The notes under the pieces were generated by a model. It made no database searches. It saw only the letters and a program-made list of their open reading frames with translations, and was not told the origin of the DNA. From contig NZ_NMUA01000007.1 in the NCBI RefSeq assembly GCF_002312805.1, forward strand, positions 124,001 through 188,000: DNA of 64,000 nucleotides, given 5' to 3'. Positions within the stretch are counted from its first letter, which is position 1. Every line of letters begins with the position of its first letter. A program made the translations under genes and the position numbers. The stretch is from Sphingobium sp. D43FB (GTDB taxonomy: Bacteria > Pseudomonadota > Alphaproteobacteria > Sphingomonadales > Sphingomonadaceae). Below are positions 25,090 to 33,871 of the stretch, piece after piece.

Positions 25090-26772
25090 ATGACCGACCA
25101 GCCGCTTTCGATCGTCGCCGGTCCCCCGCTCAGTGAAGAGCCGGGGCTGGGGGCGCTGACCTTGAGCGGCTGGTTGCGCGAAGTCACGGCGCGCTCCGGC
25201 CCGGCCGAAGCGCTGGTGATGCACGAAGGAGATAGCGTCACCCGCTGGACCTATGACGATCTGTGGGCGCGCGCGAATGAAGTGGCGCGCGCGCTCATCG
25301 CCTGCGGCGTGGGCAAGGGCACCCGCGTCGGCATCCTGATGACCAACCGCCCCGAATTTTTGGCGGCTGCCTTCGGCACGGCGCTGGCGGGCGGCGTCGC
25401 CGCGACGCTCAGTACCTTTTCGACGCCTGCCGAACTGGAGCATCTGCTCCAATCGTCCGCCTGCCACCTCCTCCTGATGGAGCGCACCGTCCTCAAAAAG
25501 GACTTTGCCGCGATCCTGACCGACCTGGAACCGGGCATCTCGACGGCCAGCCCCGGTGCGCTCGCCTCACCCCATTTCCCTTTCCTCCGCCACATCGCCT
25601 CGCTCGGTGGCGGCGAGGGCATGATCGAGCCGTGGGACGCTTTCCTGAGGCGCGGCGATAGCGTCGATCAGGCGCTGGTCGATGCGACCGCCGCCACGGT
25701 CACGCCTGCCGACCCCGGCGTCCTCTTCTTCTCCTCCGGCTCGACCGCCAAGCCAAAGGGCATCCTTTCGATGCACCGCGGCGTCACGCTGCAACTGTGG
25801 CGCTGGAAACGCTTTCTCGCCGCCAAGGAGGATGCCCGCGCCTGGTCGGCCAATGGCTTCTTCTGGTCGGGCAATTTCGCCATGGCGATCGGCGGCGCGC
25901 TCTCGTCGGGTGGCAGCCTGATCCTGCAAGCGACCTTCCAGCCCGAAGAAGCGCTGACCCTCATGGCGCGCGAGCGCGCGACCATGGCCTTCGCCTGGCC
26001 CCACCAATGGGCGCAACTAGAGGGGGCGGCGAACTGGAACGATGTGAACCTGTCCTCGCTCCACTATGTGGGCCAACACACGCCGCTCGGTCGGCATCCG
26101 ACTGTCAGCACCGACTGGCAGGAACCAATGGCCGCCTATGGCAATACCGAAACCTTCACCATCAGCACCATCTTCGATTCCGGCACGCCCGACGATCGGA
26201 TCGCGGGCACCCATGGCATCCCCTTGCCTGGCAATATCTTCAAGATCCTCGATCCGCTGACTGGAACCGTCGTGCCGCTTGGTGAGCGCGGCGAGATCGC
26301 GGTCAAGGGACCGACGCTGATGCTGGGCTATGTCGGCGTGCCACTGGACGAGAGCGTGGACGCCGACGGCTTCTTCCATACAGGCGATGGCGGCTGGTTC
26401 GATGCGGAAGGACGGCTGCATTGGGAAGGGCGCCTCAATGACATCATCAAGACCGGCGGCGCCAATGTCTCGCCGATCGAGATCGACACCGTCATCAAAT
26501 CCTGCCCCGGCGTAAAGGTCACCCAGACCGTCGGCGTGCCCCATGAAACCTTGGGCGAACTGGTCGTCACCTGCATTGTCCCCCATGTCGGCGCACCGCT
26601 GGACGAAGACGCCATCCGCGCCTTCGCCAAGGCGCAACTCGCCAGCTATAAAGTACCACGTCGCGTCCTCTTCTTCAGCGAAGATGACCTCTCGCTGACC
26701 GGCAGCGCCAAGATCAAGACGGCGGACTTGAAAGCCTTGGTGGTCAAACAGCTCGCGACCGAACCGGCATGA
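25090..26772 (+). CDS. AMP-dependent acyl-CoA synthetase
   Basis: A 560-residue ANL enzyme with an intact P-loop SSGSTAKPKGI (about residues 213-223), the adenine motif YGNTET, the hinge region GRLNDIIKTGGANVSP and the C-terminal catalytic lysine in TGSAKIKT. It would convert a carboxylic acid to the CoA ester. It sits in the TetR-acuI operon, and its stop overlaps the start of the NTF2-like gene (ATGA). The family covers fatty and aromatic acids, so the substrate cannot be stated. Confidence 0.9.
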   Translation: MTDQPLSIVAGPPLSEEPGLGALTLSGWLREVTARSGPAEALVMHEGDSVTRWTYDDLWARANEVARALIACGVGKGTRVGILMTNRPEFLAAAFGTALAGGVAATLSTFSTPAELEHLLQSSACHLLLMERTVLKKDFAAILTDLEPGISTASPGALASPHFPFLRHIASLGGGEGMIEPWDAFLRRGDSVDQALVDATAATVTPADPGVLFFSSGSTAKPKGILSMHRGVTLQLWRWKRFLAAKEDARAWSANGFFWSGNFAMAIGGALSSGGSLILQATFQPEEALTLMARERATMAFAWPHQWAQLEGAANWNDVNLSSLHYVGQHTPLGRHPTVSTDWQEPMAAYGNTETFTISTIFDSGTPDDRIAGTHGIPLPGNIFKILDPLTGTVVPLGERGEIAVKGPTLMLGYVGVPLDESVDADGFFHTGDGGWFDAEGRLHWEGRLNDIIKTGGANVSPIEIDTVIKSCPGVKVTQTVGVPHETLGELVVTCIVPHVGAPLDEDAIRAFAKAQLASYKVPRRVLFFSEDDLSLTGSAKIKTADLKALVVKQLATEPA

Positions 26773-27188
26773 GCGACGGCGCGGAGCAGGCGCTGGCGAT
26801 CGCCAATCTCAAGGCCCGCTATTGCGCTACCGCCGATCTCGCCGCCAGCGACCCGGATCAGGCCCGCACAACTTTCGCGACCATCTTCGCGCCGGATTTC
26901 GTCGGCTACTATGGCATGGGTCGATTGATCGGCGCGCAGGCGATCACCGACTTCCTCTGCACTGCCATTGCGGGCAACAGCCTATGGCTGCTGCACATGC
27001 TCCATTCGCCACGAATCCTGATCGACGGCGATCGCGCGACCGGCGACTGGACGGTCCTGGTCAAGCTCAAGCGCCGCAGTTCCGGCGCAATCGACACGGT
27101 GATGGGCCGCTACAGCGACGTCTTTCGCCGCACACCCTTGGGGTGGCGGATTGCGCAAGTGACCTTCACCCGCATGGACCAAGCATAA
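26769..27188 (+). CDS. SnoaL/NTF2-like small protein
   Basis: 139 residues with the cone-shaped NTF2-like pattern: an opening ALAIANLKARYCATADL helix, FAPDFVGYYGMG, and closing RYSDVFRRTPLGWRIAQVTF strands. Family members are isomerases, dehydratases or cyclases of steroid and polyketide metabolism, or non-catalytic. It is translationally coupled to the preceding ligase. A second NTF2-like gene lies after the next SDR, so two paralogues bracket that SDR. Confidence 0.75.
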   Translation: MSDGAEQALAIANLKARYCATADLAASDPDQARTTFATIFAPDFVGYYGMGRLIGAQAITDFLCTAIAGNSLWLLHMLHSPRILIDGDRATGDWTVLVKLKRRSSGAIDTVMGRYSDVFRRTPLGWRIAQVTFTRMDQA

Positions 27189-27202
27189 AGGATAGCAGGA
27201 TC

Positions 27203-27964
27203 ATGGCCCATCGTTTCAGCGGCAAGACCGTGCTGGTCACCGGATCGGCAGGCGGCCTCGGTCGCGCCCACGCACTGGCCTTTGCAGGGGAGGGCGCGCA
27301 TCTCATCCTCGCCGATATCAACGAAGCGGGCCTGATGGAAAGCCAGGCGCTGATCGAAGCGGGCGGTGGCAGTGCGTCCATCCACCGCGTCGATATGGGC
27401 CAGGAATCCGACATTCAGGCGTTCGCCGCAACGATCCTGTCGGCGCATGACCGGCTCGACGTCCTCATCAACAATGCGGGCCTGCATGCAGGCGAAATCG
27501 CGCGCGGCTTTTTCGGCCTCGGCATGGCCAAGTGGCAGCATTTTTTCGCCGTCAACACCTTTGGCCCTCTGCTGCTCGCCGAAGCGCTGCGTCCCGCGCT
27601 GGCAAAGGCCAAGGGCGTCATTATCAACAAATGTTCGATGGCCAGCTATAATCCCGCCACCGCTTACGGCATCACCAAAGCGTCGCTCACCGTCTTCACC
27701 CACGCCATGGCCCAGCAATTCGGCGTCGACGACATTCGCTGCGTCGGCATCGCGCCTGGCCTCATGGAAACCGAAGCAGCGCTCCAAGGCGTCGATGCCG
27801 CCAATTGGGAACGGCTCAAAGCCATGCAGTCGGTCAAACGGCAGGGGACGGCAACCGACATATCCAACCTCGCTTTGTTCCTCGCGTCGGAAGAAGGCAG
27901 TTTCGTCAACGGCCAGGTCATCTTGTGCGACGGCGGCAACCAGATGCGCGGGTTCCGCTTCTGA
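27203..27964 (+). CDS. SDR family oxidoreductase
   Basis: A 253-residue short-chain dehydrogenase: TGSAGGLG near the N-terminus, NNAGLH at about residue 90, KCSMASY in the serine position and AYGITKAS with the Tyr/Lys pair (about 153-157). It ends with FVNGQVILCDGGNQMRGFRF. The ATG at 27203 follows GCAGGA. The stop shares one base with the start of the second NTF2-like gene (TGATG), indicating coupling. It is probably a hydroxysteroid- or hydroxyacyl-type dehydrogenase, with substrate unknown. Confidence 0.88.
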   Translation: MAHRFSGKTVLVTGSAGGLGRAHALAFAGEGAHLILADINEAGLMESQALIEAGGGSASIHRVDMGQESDIQAFAATILSAHDRLDVLINNAGLHAGEIARGFFGLGMAKWQHFFAVNTFGPLLLAEALRPALAKAKGVIINKCSMASYNPATAYGITKASLTVFTHAMAQQFGVDDIRCVGIAPGLMETEAALQGVDAANWERLKAMQSVKRQGTATDISNLALFLASEEGSFVNGQVILCDGGNQMRGFRF

Positions 27965-28392
27965 TGCCCGCGCCCGATTTTGCCGACTGGCTCGCCATCA
28001 CTGAATTGAAGGCGCGCTACTGCCGCCTGCTCGACACCAAGGATTGGGACGGCTGGGCCGCCCTCTTCACGCCCGACTTCCTGCTCGATGCGACGGGATC
28101 GGGCGGTCCCCGCATGGAAGGGCGCGATGATGCCGTTGCCAGCGTGCGACGCTCACTGGAAACCGCCAAAACCGTCCATCATGTCCATATGCCTGAACTC
28201 ACCCTATCAGGCGACGCCGCCACCGGCATCTGGCCGATGCAGGATCATCTTGTCTGGGCGGATGGACGCACAATGACCGGCTATGGCCATTATCACGACC
28301 GCTATATCCGCATCGACGGGGCATGGCGGATCGCTCAATCGCGCCTCACTCGCCTACATATCGCCATGCAGTCGCCGCCGCCTTCGGCCTGA
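27964..28392 (+). CDS. SnoaL/NTF2-like protein
   Basis: 142 residues of the NTF2-like superfamily: ADWLAITELKARYCRLLD opening helix, WAALFTPDFLLDATG, and a closing HYHDRYIRIDGAWRIAQSRL strand pair. It resembles SnoaL-like enzymes and the nuclear-transport-factor-2 dehydratases found beside SDRs in sphingomonad catabolic clusters. It shares the family fold with the gene at 26769 but is clearly diverged. It starts on the last base of the SDR stop. Confidence 0.77.
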   Translation: MPAPDFADWLAITELKARYCRLLDTKDWDGWAALFTPDFLLDATGSGGPRMEGRDDAVASVRRSLETAKTVHHVHMPELTLSGDAATGIWPMQDHLVWADGRTMTGYGHYHDRYIRIDGAWRIAQSRLTRLHIAMQSPPPSA

Positions 28393-28511
28393 TCGCCATT
28401 GCCCCGGCGATCAATTGATCAGGCCCGCCCAATCCTCTGGCGCACCGTCGCCGTCCATGCTGAATTGGCGCCTGACAAGCGTTTAAGCGCGCGCAGCCAG
28501 AGGGCAGAGGA

Positions 28512-29300
28512 ATGAGCCTGCATACCACCATCCACCTCCATAACGTTCCGGCCGGACGGGAAGCGGACTATGCCGCCTGGTTTGATGGTCCCCATCGCGA
28601 CGATCTTGCCCGCCTGCGCGGCTTCCGCTCGGCCGACCGCTATGCCATTACGCCGCAGCAGATCATGCCCGATATCCCCCAGCCATGGCGGTATCTGAGC
28701 GTCTACGAGCATGACACCGCCACCCCGGAAATCGACCTGCCCGCGCTCGCCCCACTCCTGGCCCAGGCGCGCGACGCCGGGCTGATCGACGATAGCGACG
28801 AAAGCGAGCGCATCCATAGCTATGCCATGTATGCCGACTGGGCCTTCAGCCCCAACCACCGGGCCGATCAGCCCTTTTCGGGCGTCAGCATCATCCTCGC
28901 CAATTTCGTCGCCGGGCGCGAAGCCGAATATCATCACTGGTATGACACGGTGCATTCCCCTGAAGTGACCCGCGTTCCCGGCAAGGTTGGCATGAAGCGC
29001 GGCCGCCTGTCGCCGGTGCAACTCGAACCCAAACGCTATTGCCCCGGTAGCGACCTGGTTCTCTGCGCGCAGCAGACCGACGACCTGCTCTTTACCGTCA
29101 AGGATTTCAGCGCCCGCGCCCGCGGCGTCAGCCCCAGCGGCGTCGCCTTTGCCCCGCGCTCCGCCTCCGGCTCGGTCGCGCGCACGGTCCATTATTTCGG
29201 CAAAGTCAGCGGCCCGGCCTTTTGGCCCGGCGGCATCGCCTATGATGGCGATCTCTCGGTCTACCCCGCCGATTTCGCGCGGCCGGCTGCCAGCGCCTGA
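28512..29300 (+). CDS. Duplicated dimeric alpha-beta-barrel (EthD-like) protein
   Basis: 262 residues with no firm family match. An internal duplication is visible: NVPAGREADYAAWFDGPH (about residues 11-28) aligns with NFVAGREAEYHHWYDTVH (about 131-148), each followed by a conserved Arg and Gly. The repeat pattern (H-x-W-x-D-x-x-H) is that of the ferredoxin-like fold in EthD/dimeric alpha-beta-barrel proteins, so the chain may form a complete barrel alone. These proteins occur in oxidative degradation clusters, but catalysis is unproven. A GCAGAGG ribosome-binding site precedes the ATG. Confidence 0.65.
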   Translation: MSLHTTIHLHNVPAGREADYAAWFDGPHRDDLARLRGFRSADRYAITPQQIMPDIPQPWRYLSVYEHDTATPEIDLPALAPLLAQARDAGLIDDSDESERIHSYAMYADWAFSPNHRADQPFSGVSIILANFVAGREAEYHHWYDTVHSPEVTRVPGKVGMKRGRLSPVQLEPKRYCPGSDLVLCAQQTDDLLFTVKDFSARARGVSPSGVAFAPRSASGSVARTVHYFGKVSGPAFWPGGIAYDGDLSVYPADFARPAASA

Positions 29301-29394
29301 ACAGCCATCGCGCGCGCGATGGCCGTCCCCCTTGCCGTGCGCGCGCCAGTGCGGAATGGGATGAAGCAACAAGAGTTGAAGGATGGAGCAGGAC

Positions 29395-30132
29395 ATGGGC
29401 AAGACGATCATCATCACCGGCGCGGGCGACGGCCTCGGCCGCGCCCTGGCGCGGCGTTTCGCGCGTGACGGCGAAACCGTCATCCTGCTCGGCCGCACCT
29501 TGTCGAAGCTGGAAGCCGTAGCCGCCGAACTGGGCGAGGGGCATTTGGCCCTGCAATGCGATGTCGGCGATCCCGACTCCGTCCGCGCCGCCTTCGCGCA
29601 GATCGCCACGCGCCATCCCAAGGTGGACGTCCTCATCAACAACGCCGCCATCTATGAGCCGTTCACCCTCGCCGAGGTGCGCGACGACCAGATCCAGTCA
29701 TCCCTCGCCATCAATGTCGCCGGGCCGATCTATTGCGCCCGTGAAGCGCTGCCGCTGCTGCGGGGCGGCGGGCATATCATCAACGTCAGCAGCGAATCCG
29801 TCGCGATCAAGATGGCGATGCTCTGGCTCTATGCCGGGGGCAAGGCAGGGCTTGAACTGATGTCGGACATGTGGGGACGGGAACTGGCGGCGGACGATGT
29901 GCGCGTCACCGTGGTCCAGGCCGGGCAAATGATGGACGAAACCAAGACCGGCACCAACTGGCCGATGGATGTCGCCATGCGCTTCATGCAGGACAATGCC
30001 AAGATCGGCCTCAACCCGCGCGAGCGGCCCATCACCCATTATGATTCCGTCACCGACGCCTTCCGCGCCGTCATCGACATGCCCGCCGACCTGCACATCG
30101 GCACGGTCGCGTTGACGGCGCGCCGCCGCTGA
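29395..30132 (+). CDS. SDR family oxidoreductase
   Basis: A 245-residue short-chain dehydrogenase with TGAGDGLG at about residue 8, NNAAIY at about 82, NVSSES serine region, and WLYAGGKAG carrying Tyr and Lys (about 145-149). The preferred ATG at 29395 is preceded by GGAGCAGG; an earlier ATG at 29383 would add four residues. Located between the EthD-like protein and an aldehyde dehydrogenase, it probably interconverts an alcohol and a carbonyl in the same pathway. Confidence 0.87.
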   Translation: MGKTIIITGAGDGLGRALARRFARDGETVILLGRTLSKLEAVAAELGEGHLALQCDVGDPDSVRAAFAQIATRHPKVDVLINNAAIYEPFTLAEVRDDQIQSSLAINVAGPIYCAREALPLLRGGGHIINVSSESVAIKMAMLWLYAGGKAGLELMSDMWGRELAADDVRVTVVQAGQMMDETKTGTNWPMDVAMRFMQDNAKIGLNPRERPITHYDSVTDAFRAVIDMPADLHIGTVALTARRR

Positions 30133-30170
30133 TCGCCCTATCCCCGCATATCGACAGAAAGACCCTAGCC

Positions 30171-31637
30171 ATGGCCACTCTCCCCGACGCAAAACTCACC
30201 ATCGACGGCGTGCTGCGCGACGCGCAGGGCGGCAAGACCTTCGATGTCATCAGCCCCTGGATCGGCCAGCCGGTCGGCAAGGCCGCTGATGCTTCGGCCG
30301 CCGATGTGGAGGAAGCCATCGCCGCCGCGCGCCGCGCCTTCGACACGACCGACTGGTCCACCAATGTCGAAAAGCGCGTCGACCTGGTCACCAAATTGCG
30401 TGCCCTGTTCGAAGCGAACCGCGAACGTCTATCCGACCTCGCGCGCGACGAAGCCGGCGCAGCGATGGGCGCGGTCGGCCGCGCCCATGTGGATATGGCG
30501 CTCGACGGCTGGGACGATTATCTGCGCCTCTTCCCGCAATTGAAGTGGGACAAGGATTATGGCGGCCGCACCGGCTATGGCTTCGAAACGCAGCGCAAGG
30601 CGGTCTATGAACCGGTCGGCGTCGTCGGCGCGATCACGCCCTGGAACGTCCCGCTTTATGTGAATGTGGGCAAGGTCGTCGCCGCGCTGCTCGCTGGCTG
30701 CACCGTCATCCTCAAACCCGCGCCCAACACGCCGGGCATGGGTGCGATCTTCGGCGAACTGGCCCAGGAAGCGGGCTTCCCCGCCGGTGTCCTCAACGTC
30801 ATCGTCGGCAGCGATCCGGCTCTCGCCGGGGAAATGCTGGTGACCGACCCGCGCGTCGATCTCATTTCCTTCACCGGCTCCACCAATGTCGGCAAGCGCA
30901 TCATGGAACAGGGCGCGGCCACATTGAAGCGCGTCTTCCTCGAACTGGGCGGCAAGTCCGCCAAGATCGTGCTGGAAGACAGCACCAATTTCGCGATGGA
31001 TGTCGCCCAGTCGATGCTGGTTTTCCACGCCGGCCAGGGCTGCGCCGTCCATTCGCGCCTGCTCGTGCCGCGCAGCCGCTATGAGGAAGCCAAGGCGGTC
31101 CTCAAACATGCCTATGCCAGCTTCGGCGACAATTGGGGCGACTATGATAATCCCGCGCATATCATGGGACCGGTCGTGTCGCAGCGGCAGATGGAACGGG
31201 TCTTGTCCTATATCGATATTGGCCAGGCCGAAGGCGCGACACTGCTGGCGGGTGGCAAGGCACGGCCCGACAAGGGCAGCGGCTATTTCATCGAACCGAC
31301 CTGCTTTGTCGATGTCACCAACGACATGCGCATCGCCCAGGAGGAAATTTTCGGCCCCGTGCTGGTCGTCATCCCGTTCGAGGATGATGACGACGCCGTC
31401 CGCATCGCCAATGAAAGCGACTATGGCCTGTGCGGCGGGGTCTATTCGGCCGATCTCGATCGCGCCATTGCGGTGGCGAGGCGGATACGCACCGGCTCCG
31501 TCAGCGTGAATGGCGGCATGTGCATCGCCGGGGACTTGCCTTTTGGCGGTTACAAGGCCAGTGGAATCGGCCGCGAATGGGGTCTTGAGGGAATCGAGGA
31601 ATTTCTCGAAACCAAATTGATCGCATGGCGCGCATGA
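30171..31637 (+). CDS. Aldehyde dehydrogenase
   Basis: A 488-residue ALDH-superfamily enzyme: ITPWNVPLYVN, CTVILKPAPNTPG, FTGSTNVG, general-base glutamate in ELGGKS (about 258) and catalytic cysteine in GQGCAVHSR (about 291). It closes with GIGREWGLEGIEEFLETK. It would oxidise an aldehyde using NAD(P). It is distinct in sequence from the ALDH at 6336, so two separate aldehyde steps or substrates are likely. A TetR regulator follows at once. Confidence 0.93.
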   Translation: MATLPDAKLTIDGVLRDAQGGKTFDVISPWIGQPVGKAADASAADVEEAIAAARRAFDTTDWSTNVEKRVDLVTKLRALFEANRERLSDLARDEAGAAMGAVGRAHVDMALDGWDDYLRLFPQLKWDKDYGGRTGYGFETQRKAVYEPVGVVGAITPWNVPLYVNVGKVVAALLAGCTVILKPAPNTPGMGAIFGELAQEAGFPAGVLNVIVGSDPALAGEMLVTDPRVDLISFTGSTNVGKRIMEQGAATLKRVFLELGGKSAKIVLEDSTNFAMDVAQSMLVFHAGQGCAVHSRLLVPRSRYEEAKAVLKHAYASFGDNWGDYDNPAHIMGPVVSQRQMERVLSYIDIGQAEGATLLAGGKARPDKGSGYFIEPTCFVDVTNDMRIAQEEIFGPVLVVIPFEDDDDAVRIANESDYGLCGGVYSADLDRAIAVARRIRTGSVSVNGGMCIAGDLPFGGYKASGIGREWGLEGIEEFLETKLIAWRA

Positions 31638-31676
31638 CGGGATAGCAAGGATCGGCTCTTGAGCGCAAAGGCGGAC

Positions 31677-32399
31677 ATGAAGGCAGAGCAGGCGGCGGGC
31701 AAATCGCCACGCTCGCGCCCGTCCACCGCGACCAAGACGCTCAGCCATAATCTCAACGGGCAACGGCTGGGGCGCAAGGGGCGCGACACGCGCGACCGCA
31801 TCCTGGCCGCCACCAACGAACTGCTCGCTGGCCCCGCCGATGTCGAACTGTCGCTTAGCGCCGTCGCGCGCCAGGCGTCGCTTGGCATGACGTCGCTCTA
31901 TAATTATTTCAACGACCTGACCGAATTGCTCCTGGCCGTGCTGGAACCGGTGATGGCGACCGCCGAAGAGGCATATGTCGGTCTGCTCCGCACGCGCTGG
32001 GACGATGCTTCGCTGGGCGAGCATAGTCTGGCGCTGGTGACGGCCTATCATGGCTTCTGGGTCAAAAATTCCCGCCTGCTCCATCTGCGCAACCGCATGG
32101 CCGACGCGCAGAATGAACGGATGATGCTGCATCGTATCAACGCGGCCCTGCCGGTCATGCGCCTGATGGTCGAACAGATGGATGGCGACCTCAGCAAACC
32201 GCAATCGCCGGTATTCAGCATGGCGACGGCGCTGATGACTGGGCTTGAACGTATCGTCACCGTCACGACCGATACGACGCTGCAAAATGCGCTCCACGCG
32301 CCCAATCCTCTGGGCCGCACCCATTTGCTGCGCGCGGAGGCGCGACTGCTGGAACTGGGCATCCGCGACTATCGGATGCTCGCTGCATCAGGTGACTGA
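31677..32399 (+). CDS. TetR family transcriptional regulator
   Basis: 240 residues. After a basic, low-complexity N-terminal tail, a TetR-type helix-turn-helix is visible (GRDTRDRILAATNELLAG, then LSLSAVARQASLGMTSLYNY, where the recognition helix lies). A helical ligand-binding domain follows. A TTG at 31659 is an alternative start with AAGGA upstream; the ATG at 31677 is given as the simpler choice. It is the last gene of the catabolic region on this strand and may control the ALDH and SDR genes before it. A short hairpin follows at 32408-32426. Confidence 0.82.
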   Translation: MKAEQAAGKSPRSRPSTATKTLSHNLNGQRLGRKGRDTRDRILAATNELLAGPADVELSLSAVARQASLGMTSLYNYFNDLTELLLAVLEPVMATAEEAYVGLLRTRWDDASLGEHSLALVTAYHGFWVKNSRLLHLRNRMADAQNERMMLHRINAALPVMRLMVEQMDGDLSKPQSPVFSMATALMTGLERIVTVTTDTTLQNALHAPNPLGRTHLLRAEARLLELGIRDYRMLAASGD

Positions 32400-32407
32400 G
32401 GGCTTTC

Positions 32408-32426
32408 CCATCAATCTCATTGATGG
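32408..32426. terminator. Short hairpin after the TetR gene
   Basis: A perfect 8-bp stem CCATCAAT/ATTGATGG with a 3-base loop lies 9 bases after the TetR stop. There is no T tract, so it could instead be a protein-binding site upstream of the DUF2383 gene. Confidence 0.4.
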
Positions 32427-32532
32427 AGGTTAAGGACCGACATTTGTTTGCGACTTTCCCGGTCGCGCGTCGTTGAAGGGGGTATCCGGTTGCCAATGGC
32501 GCCGGTTTTCATCTTTCAAGACGGGAACCATC

Positions 32533-32985
32533 ATGTCCGACAACAGCCACGATATTTCGACCCTCAATGGCCTGATCGCCACCACGATCGACAGCGCCGA
32601 TGGCTATACCGAAGCCGCCAAGGACAGCGAAGGCGGTCGCTTCGTGACCCTCTTCACCAGCCGCGCCGCCGAACGCCGCGAAGTCGCCACGCGGCTCCAG
32701 CAGGAAGTGGCTCGTCTCGGCGGCAATCCTGAAGACGACGGCACCGTCCTTGCTGGCGCACATCGCATGTTCCTCAACCTCAAGTCGATGATGACGGGCC
32801 AGGACGACAAGGCGATCGTCAACGAAGTCGAAGCCGGCGAAGATCATATCAAGGCCAAGTTCGAAGATGCGCTGGGCGACACCAAGCTTTCGCCTGCTGT
32901 TCGCAGCGTGATCGAAGGCTGCTATAGCTCGGTCAAGGCTGGCCATGACGAAATGCGCGACATCAAGCATTCGATGCAGCACTAA
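32533..32985 (+). CDS. DUF2383 (PA2169-type) four-helix-bundle protein
   Basis: 150 residues, matching the DUF2383 pattern: LNGLIATTIDSADGYTEAA, FTSRAAERREVATRLQQEV and AGEDHIKAKFEDAL, with helix-rich composition and Glu/His residues spaced as in ferritin-like bundles. In Pseudomonas the family is stress-induced and of unclear function; that is from memory. The frame runs upstream to 32473, but the ATG at 32533 starts the normal family N-terminus. It stands alone, with its own terminator, and faces the glycosyltransferase operon. Confidence 0.85.
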   Translation: MSDNSHDISTLNGLIATTIDSADGYTEAAKDSEGGRFVTLFTSRAAERREVATRLQQEVARLGGNPEDDGTVLAGAHRMFLNLKSMMTGQDDKAIVNEVEAGEDHIKAKFEDALGDTKLSPAVRSVIEGCYSSVKAGHDEMRDIKHSMQH

Positions 32986-32995
32986 AAAACAACGG

Positions 32996-33023
32996 ATCGG
33001 CGGGGGCAACCCCGCCGATTTTT
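32996..33023. terminator. Rho-independent terminator after DUF2383 gene
   Basis: A perfect 10-bp stem, ATCGGCGGGG/CCCCGCCGAT, with a GCAA tetraloop and five T residues directly after. It lies between two convergent genes and could stop transcription from both sides, since A residues flank the 5' side. Confidence 0.9.
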
Positions 33024-33025
33024 CG

Positions 33026-33871
33026 TCAGCCAGAAAATGGCACCCCCGCCGCATCCACCTCTGCCTTGGTCGGCATACGTAACAGGCTGATCGCATCGCC
33101 CTCACGCGCGATCAATTCCGCCTTCTCGAAGGCGGCCAGCCAGCCTGCCATCGGCCATATTCCCCATTTCTGGCGAAACAGTCGCGCATTGCGCACTATG
33201 TCGGCGAGATGCTGCAGCGGCGGGTCGATCACATCATGATATTGATGAAACGCACCCGTGCCCCCCAGGAATAGCAGGGGCAGGGCGGCCTCCCGCGCGC
33301 GGAAACCGAAATCGGTATCTTCCGCGCCATAGCCGGTAAACGCCTCATCGAACCCGCCCAGTTCGACGAACCGCTCGCGTCGAATGCCGAAGATCAGCGA
33401 CCAGAATAGCCCGGCATTATGTTCTTCGCGCAAGCCCGCCGCGGGAAAAGGACGAACCGGGTGCGGCTTCGCGCATTGCATCAAAGTCGCCTCGTCCCAC
33501 GCGCCGCGCGCGTCCCTGGGACCAAGATAGAGCGCTTCGGCGCAGATCAGGGCATCCTGCTGCGCCAAGGCTCGCGCCATCGCCCCCATCAGGCCCTGCA
33601 TCGGAATGCAATCGACATCCAGAAACAACAGCATGTCGCCCCGCGCCGCATGCGCCGCCGCATTGCGCGCCGCCGCCAGCGGCAGCCCCGGCTGATCGAG
33701 CCGCACGATATGCACGGGAAAGCCCGTCGCTTCCACCGCGACGGGCGGATCGCTGCCCATATCGACGATCACCAGTTCGTCAGGCTGCGCCTCGCTCCGC
33801 CGCAATCCCTCGATCAATTGCGCCAGATGCCCCGGCCGGTTCTTGACGATCGTCAGGACGCTCATCGTCAT
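33026..33871 (-). CDS. Family-2 glycosyltransferase (GT-A fold)
   Basis: About 279-281 residues. It begins SVLTIVKNRPGHLAQLIEG and carries the DxD metal/nucleotide-sugar motif DVD in FLDVDCIP (about residues 83-85) and a downstream GYGAEDTDFGFRA acidic motif, as in GT2 enzymes with a GT7-like C-terminal part. It would transfer a sugar from a nucleotide-sugar donor in the cytoplasm. The frame runs on to 34255, but the ATG at 33871 overlaps the stop of the methyltransferase by 4 bases (a further ATG is at 33865). It is the last gene of the seven-gene operon. Confidence 0.85.
   Translation of the reverse strand: MTMSVLTIVKNRPGHLAQLIEGLRRSEAQPDELVIVDMGSDPPVAVEATGFPVHIVRLDQPGLPLAAARNAAAHAARGDMLLFLDVDCIPMQGLMGAMARALAQQDALICAEALYLGPRDARGAWDEATLMQCAKPHPVRPFPAAGLREEHNAGLFWSLIFGIRRERFVELGGFDEAFTGYGAEDTDFGFRAREAALPLLFLGGTGAFHQYHDVIDPPLQHLADIVRNARLFRQKWGIWPMAGWLAAFEKAELIAREGDAISLLRMPTKAEVDAAGVPFSG

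Noticed and set aside
30429-32324. 631-codon reverse-strand open frame
   Set aside because: It is antisense to the ALDH and TetR genes, whose motifs are intact; no family features or ribosome-binding site.
32400-32532. EcfG-type general stress promoter upstream of the DUF2383 gene
   Set aside because: Only partial matches to GGAAC and CGTT with wrong spacing were seen, so no promoter is claimed.
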